Positions 5,386-6,363 of a DNA stretch of 6,363 bases are shown piece after piece. The position numbers and the translations under genes are program-made. Every line of letters starts with the position of its first letter. Position 1 is the stretch's first letter. Source of the stretch: Acidimicrobiaceae bacterium (lineage in GTDB: Bacteria; Actinomycetota; Acidimicrobiia; Acidimicrobiales; Bog-793); contig DAIDIA010000156.1 in assembly GCA_027459565.1 (NCBI GenBank), positions 1 to 6,363 of the forward strand. Reading direction: 5' to 3'. The notes below the pieces were generated by a model, which was not told the DNA's origin, searched no databases, and saw nothing but the letters and a program-made list of their open reading frames with translations.

Positions 5386-6363
5386 TCAATTCCCATTGCG
5401 GTCATGACTCGAAGCTTCCCTCGAGGTTGGGAGACCTGCGAGATGGCGCACGTACTCGGTCACCCGGGAGTCTTCGTACTCGCGGACAATCTGGAGTTTC
5501 TCGGCTTCGATGGACCCTTCAGCATGCACGGCAAGGACGGCGTGGTAACCCGCAAAATCTCGCGTCGTTAGCTCGGAGATGAGATGCATCATTCGCAGTC
5601 GTTCTTCCGCTGGTGCTTTCGCCCCAAAGTATTTTTCAAGAACAGGACGGATCTCCGGGCTGGCCCAGTCATCCCCGCCCGGTGCGGTGGCGAGTAGTCC
5701 CCCGGCGCAGTCCTGCACGAGCTCAAGGATCTCGTGGTAACGGGTTGCAAAGGTGAACTTCGCCATGTTCGTCGTGAGTGGATCCGGGTATGCGATCCCC
5801 CCGTTACCGACTCGGCAACGAATTGCCGCCATCTCGGTAAGCGCTCGGATGGTCTCCGCGTAGGTCACGAGCTGCGCGATCTTGTCCCGTACGTGTCCAC
5901 GGTTGGGAACACCATTCATCCTCGTGATCTCAATTGCGACGCCGACAAGCGCGTCGACGAGCGGAAGCTTGTAGGAGATGGCTGTAAACCGATGGTGTTC
6001 GACAAACGCGAGCGCGAGGGGACCGGCGAGTTCGGGTTGACGACTGAGGAAAACGCGATCCCATGGGACAAAGACGTCCTCGAAGACCGTCAGGGTTTCA
6101 AGCATTTTGTGACGCCCTGAGATCGGGAACTCGAAATCATTGTGGTCGCGCGAGGAAAACGGTGAGACATAGAGTGCGAGACCTTTTGTCGCGATAGGAA
6201 TCGCGAACGAGACCGCATAATCCGCGTCATTCGGACCGAGCGCCCGCGTCGGTAACACTATGAGTTCATCGGAGTTTGGCGCAACAGAGGTGTGGGCCTT
6301 TGCCCCCCTCACGATGATGCCATCAGCGCTCTCTGAGACGATATGAACGTAGTGGTCTGGATC
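5386..6363 (-). CDS. HpaB / 4-hydroxybutyryl-CoA dehydratase family flavoprotein, C-terminal part (cut by window edge)
   Basis: The frame is open from the right edge to TGA at 5386-5388, giving the last 325 residues of a protein normally near 480-490; about 160 N-terminal residues lie outside. Numbered from the edge, DPDHYVHIVS (1-10) and GIIVRGAKAHTSV (15-27) match the flavin-domain start of this family. ETLTVFEDVFVPWDRVFL (89-106) is the hallmark segment. FVEHHRF (120-126), VRDKIAQLVTYAETIRAL (158-175), DCAGGLLATAP (218-228) and the near-terminal HAEGS (280-284) complete the C-terminal helical domain. The family contains two-component FAD monooxygenases (HpaB) and the [4Fe-4S] FAD enzyme 4-hydroxybutyryl-CoA dehydratase (AbfD). 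The region aligning with AbfD's His292...Tyr296..Cys299 has His124, Ala128 and Tyr131, so an iron-sulfur ligand and a catalytic Tyr are absent. An aromatic or heteroaromatic hydroxylase is therefore more likely than a dehydratase. A monooxygenase would need a flavin reductase, which is not in the window. The GTG at 6310-6312 is internal, not the start. Confidence 0.88.
   Translation of the reverse strand, partial: DPDHYVHIVSESADGIIVRGAKAHTSVAPNSDELIVLPTRALGPNDADYAVSFAIPIATKGLALYVSPFSSRDHNDFEFPISGRHKMLETLTVFEDVFVPWDRVFLSRQPELAGPLALAFVEHHRFTAISYKLPLVDALVGVAIEITRMNGVPNRGHVRDKIAQLVTYAETIRALTEMAAIRCRVGNGGIAYPDPLTTNMAKFTFATRYHEILELVQDCAGGLLATAPGGDDWASPEIRPVLEKYFGAKAPAEERLRMMHLISELTTRDFAGYHAVLAVHAEGSIEAEKLQIVREYEDSRVTEYVRHLAGLPTSREASSHDRNGN

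Noticed and set aside
5386..6363. Assignment as a genuine 4-hydroxybutyryl-CoA dehydratase
   Set aside because: Attractive because crotonyl-CoA would feed the neighbouring genes, but the positions of the cluster Cys and the catalytic Tyr are Tyr and Ala; only family level is claimed.

Overview
The window is a bacterial acyl-CoA catabolism region, moderately G+C-rich and densely packed. It holds six genes that can be recognised with confidence; the two at the edges are cut by the window. Gene content and codon use would suit an aerobic soil or aquatic heterotroph, possibly an actinobacterium. No ribosomal or other phylogenetic marker is present, so that placement is weak. There are no tRNA or rRNA genes, no CRISPR array and no recognisable transposase.

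Layout from left to right. (1) 1-255, minus: the N-terminal 85 residues of an MmgE/PrpD-family protein. (2) 256-561: no confident gene, one doubtful 62-codon ORF. (3) 562-1800, minus: family III (CaiB/BaiF) CoA-transferase. (4) 1801-1860: a 60-bp divergent promoter region with an imperfect 15-bp palindrome. (5) 1861-3039, plus: glutaryl-CoA dehydrogenase-type acyl-CoA dehydrogenase. (6) 3040-3236: convergent intergenic region with a possible hairpin. (7) 3237-4091, minus: 3-hydroxybutyryl-CoA dehydrogenase. (8) 4216-5055, minus: enoyl-CoA hydratase. (9) 5056-5385: unexplained stretch with a perfect 22-bp tandem duplication. (10) 5386-6363, minus: C-terminal two thirds of a 4-hydroxyphenylacetate 3-hydroxylase / 4-hydroxybutyryl-CoA dehydratase family flavoprotein.

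The central four genes read as a nearly complete glutarate route. The CoA-transferase would make glutaryl-CoA. The dehydrogenase would oxidise and decarboxylate it to crotonyl-CoA. The hydratase gives 3-hydroxybutyryl-CoA, and the dehydrogenase gives acetoacetyl-CoA. Only the final thiolase is missing from the window. The HpaB/AbfD-family gene lies upstream of the hydratase on the same strand. It could feed the pathway by hydroxylating a ring compound that is later opened. It is unlikely to be a classical 4-hydroxybutyryl-CoA dehydratase, because the position of one [4Fe-4S] cysteine ligand is Tyr and the position of a catalytic Tyr is Ala.

I see no new defence, mobile or RNA system. The points most worth a second look are the non-canonical active site of the edge flavoprotein, the duplicated 22-mer in the unassigned stretch, and the divergent palindrome.
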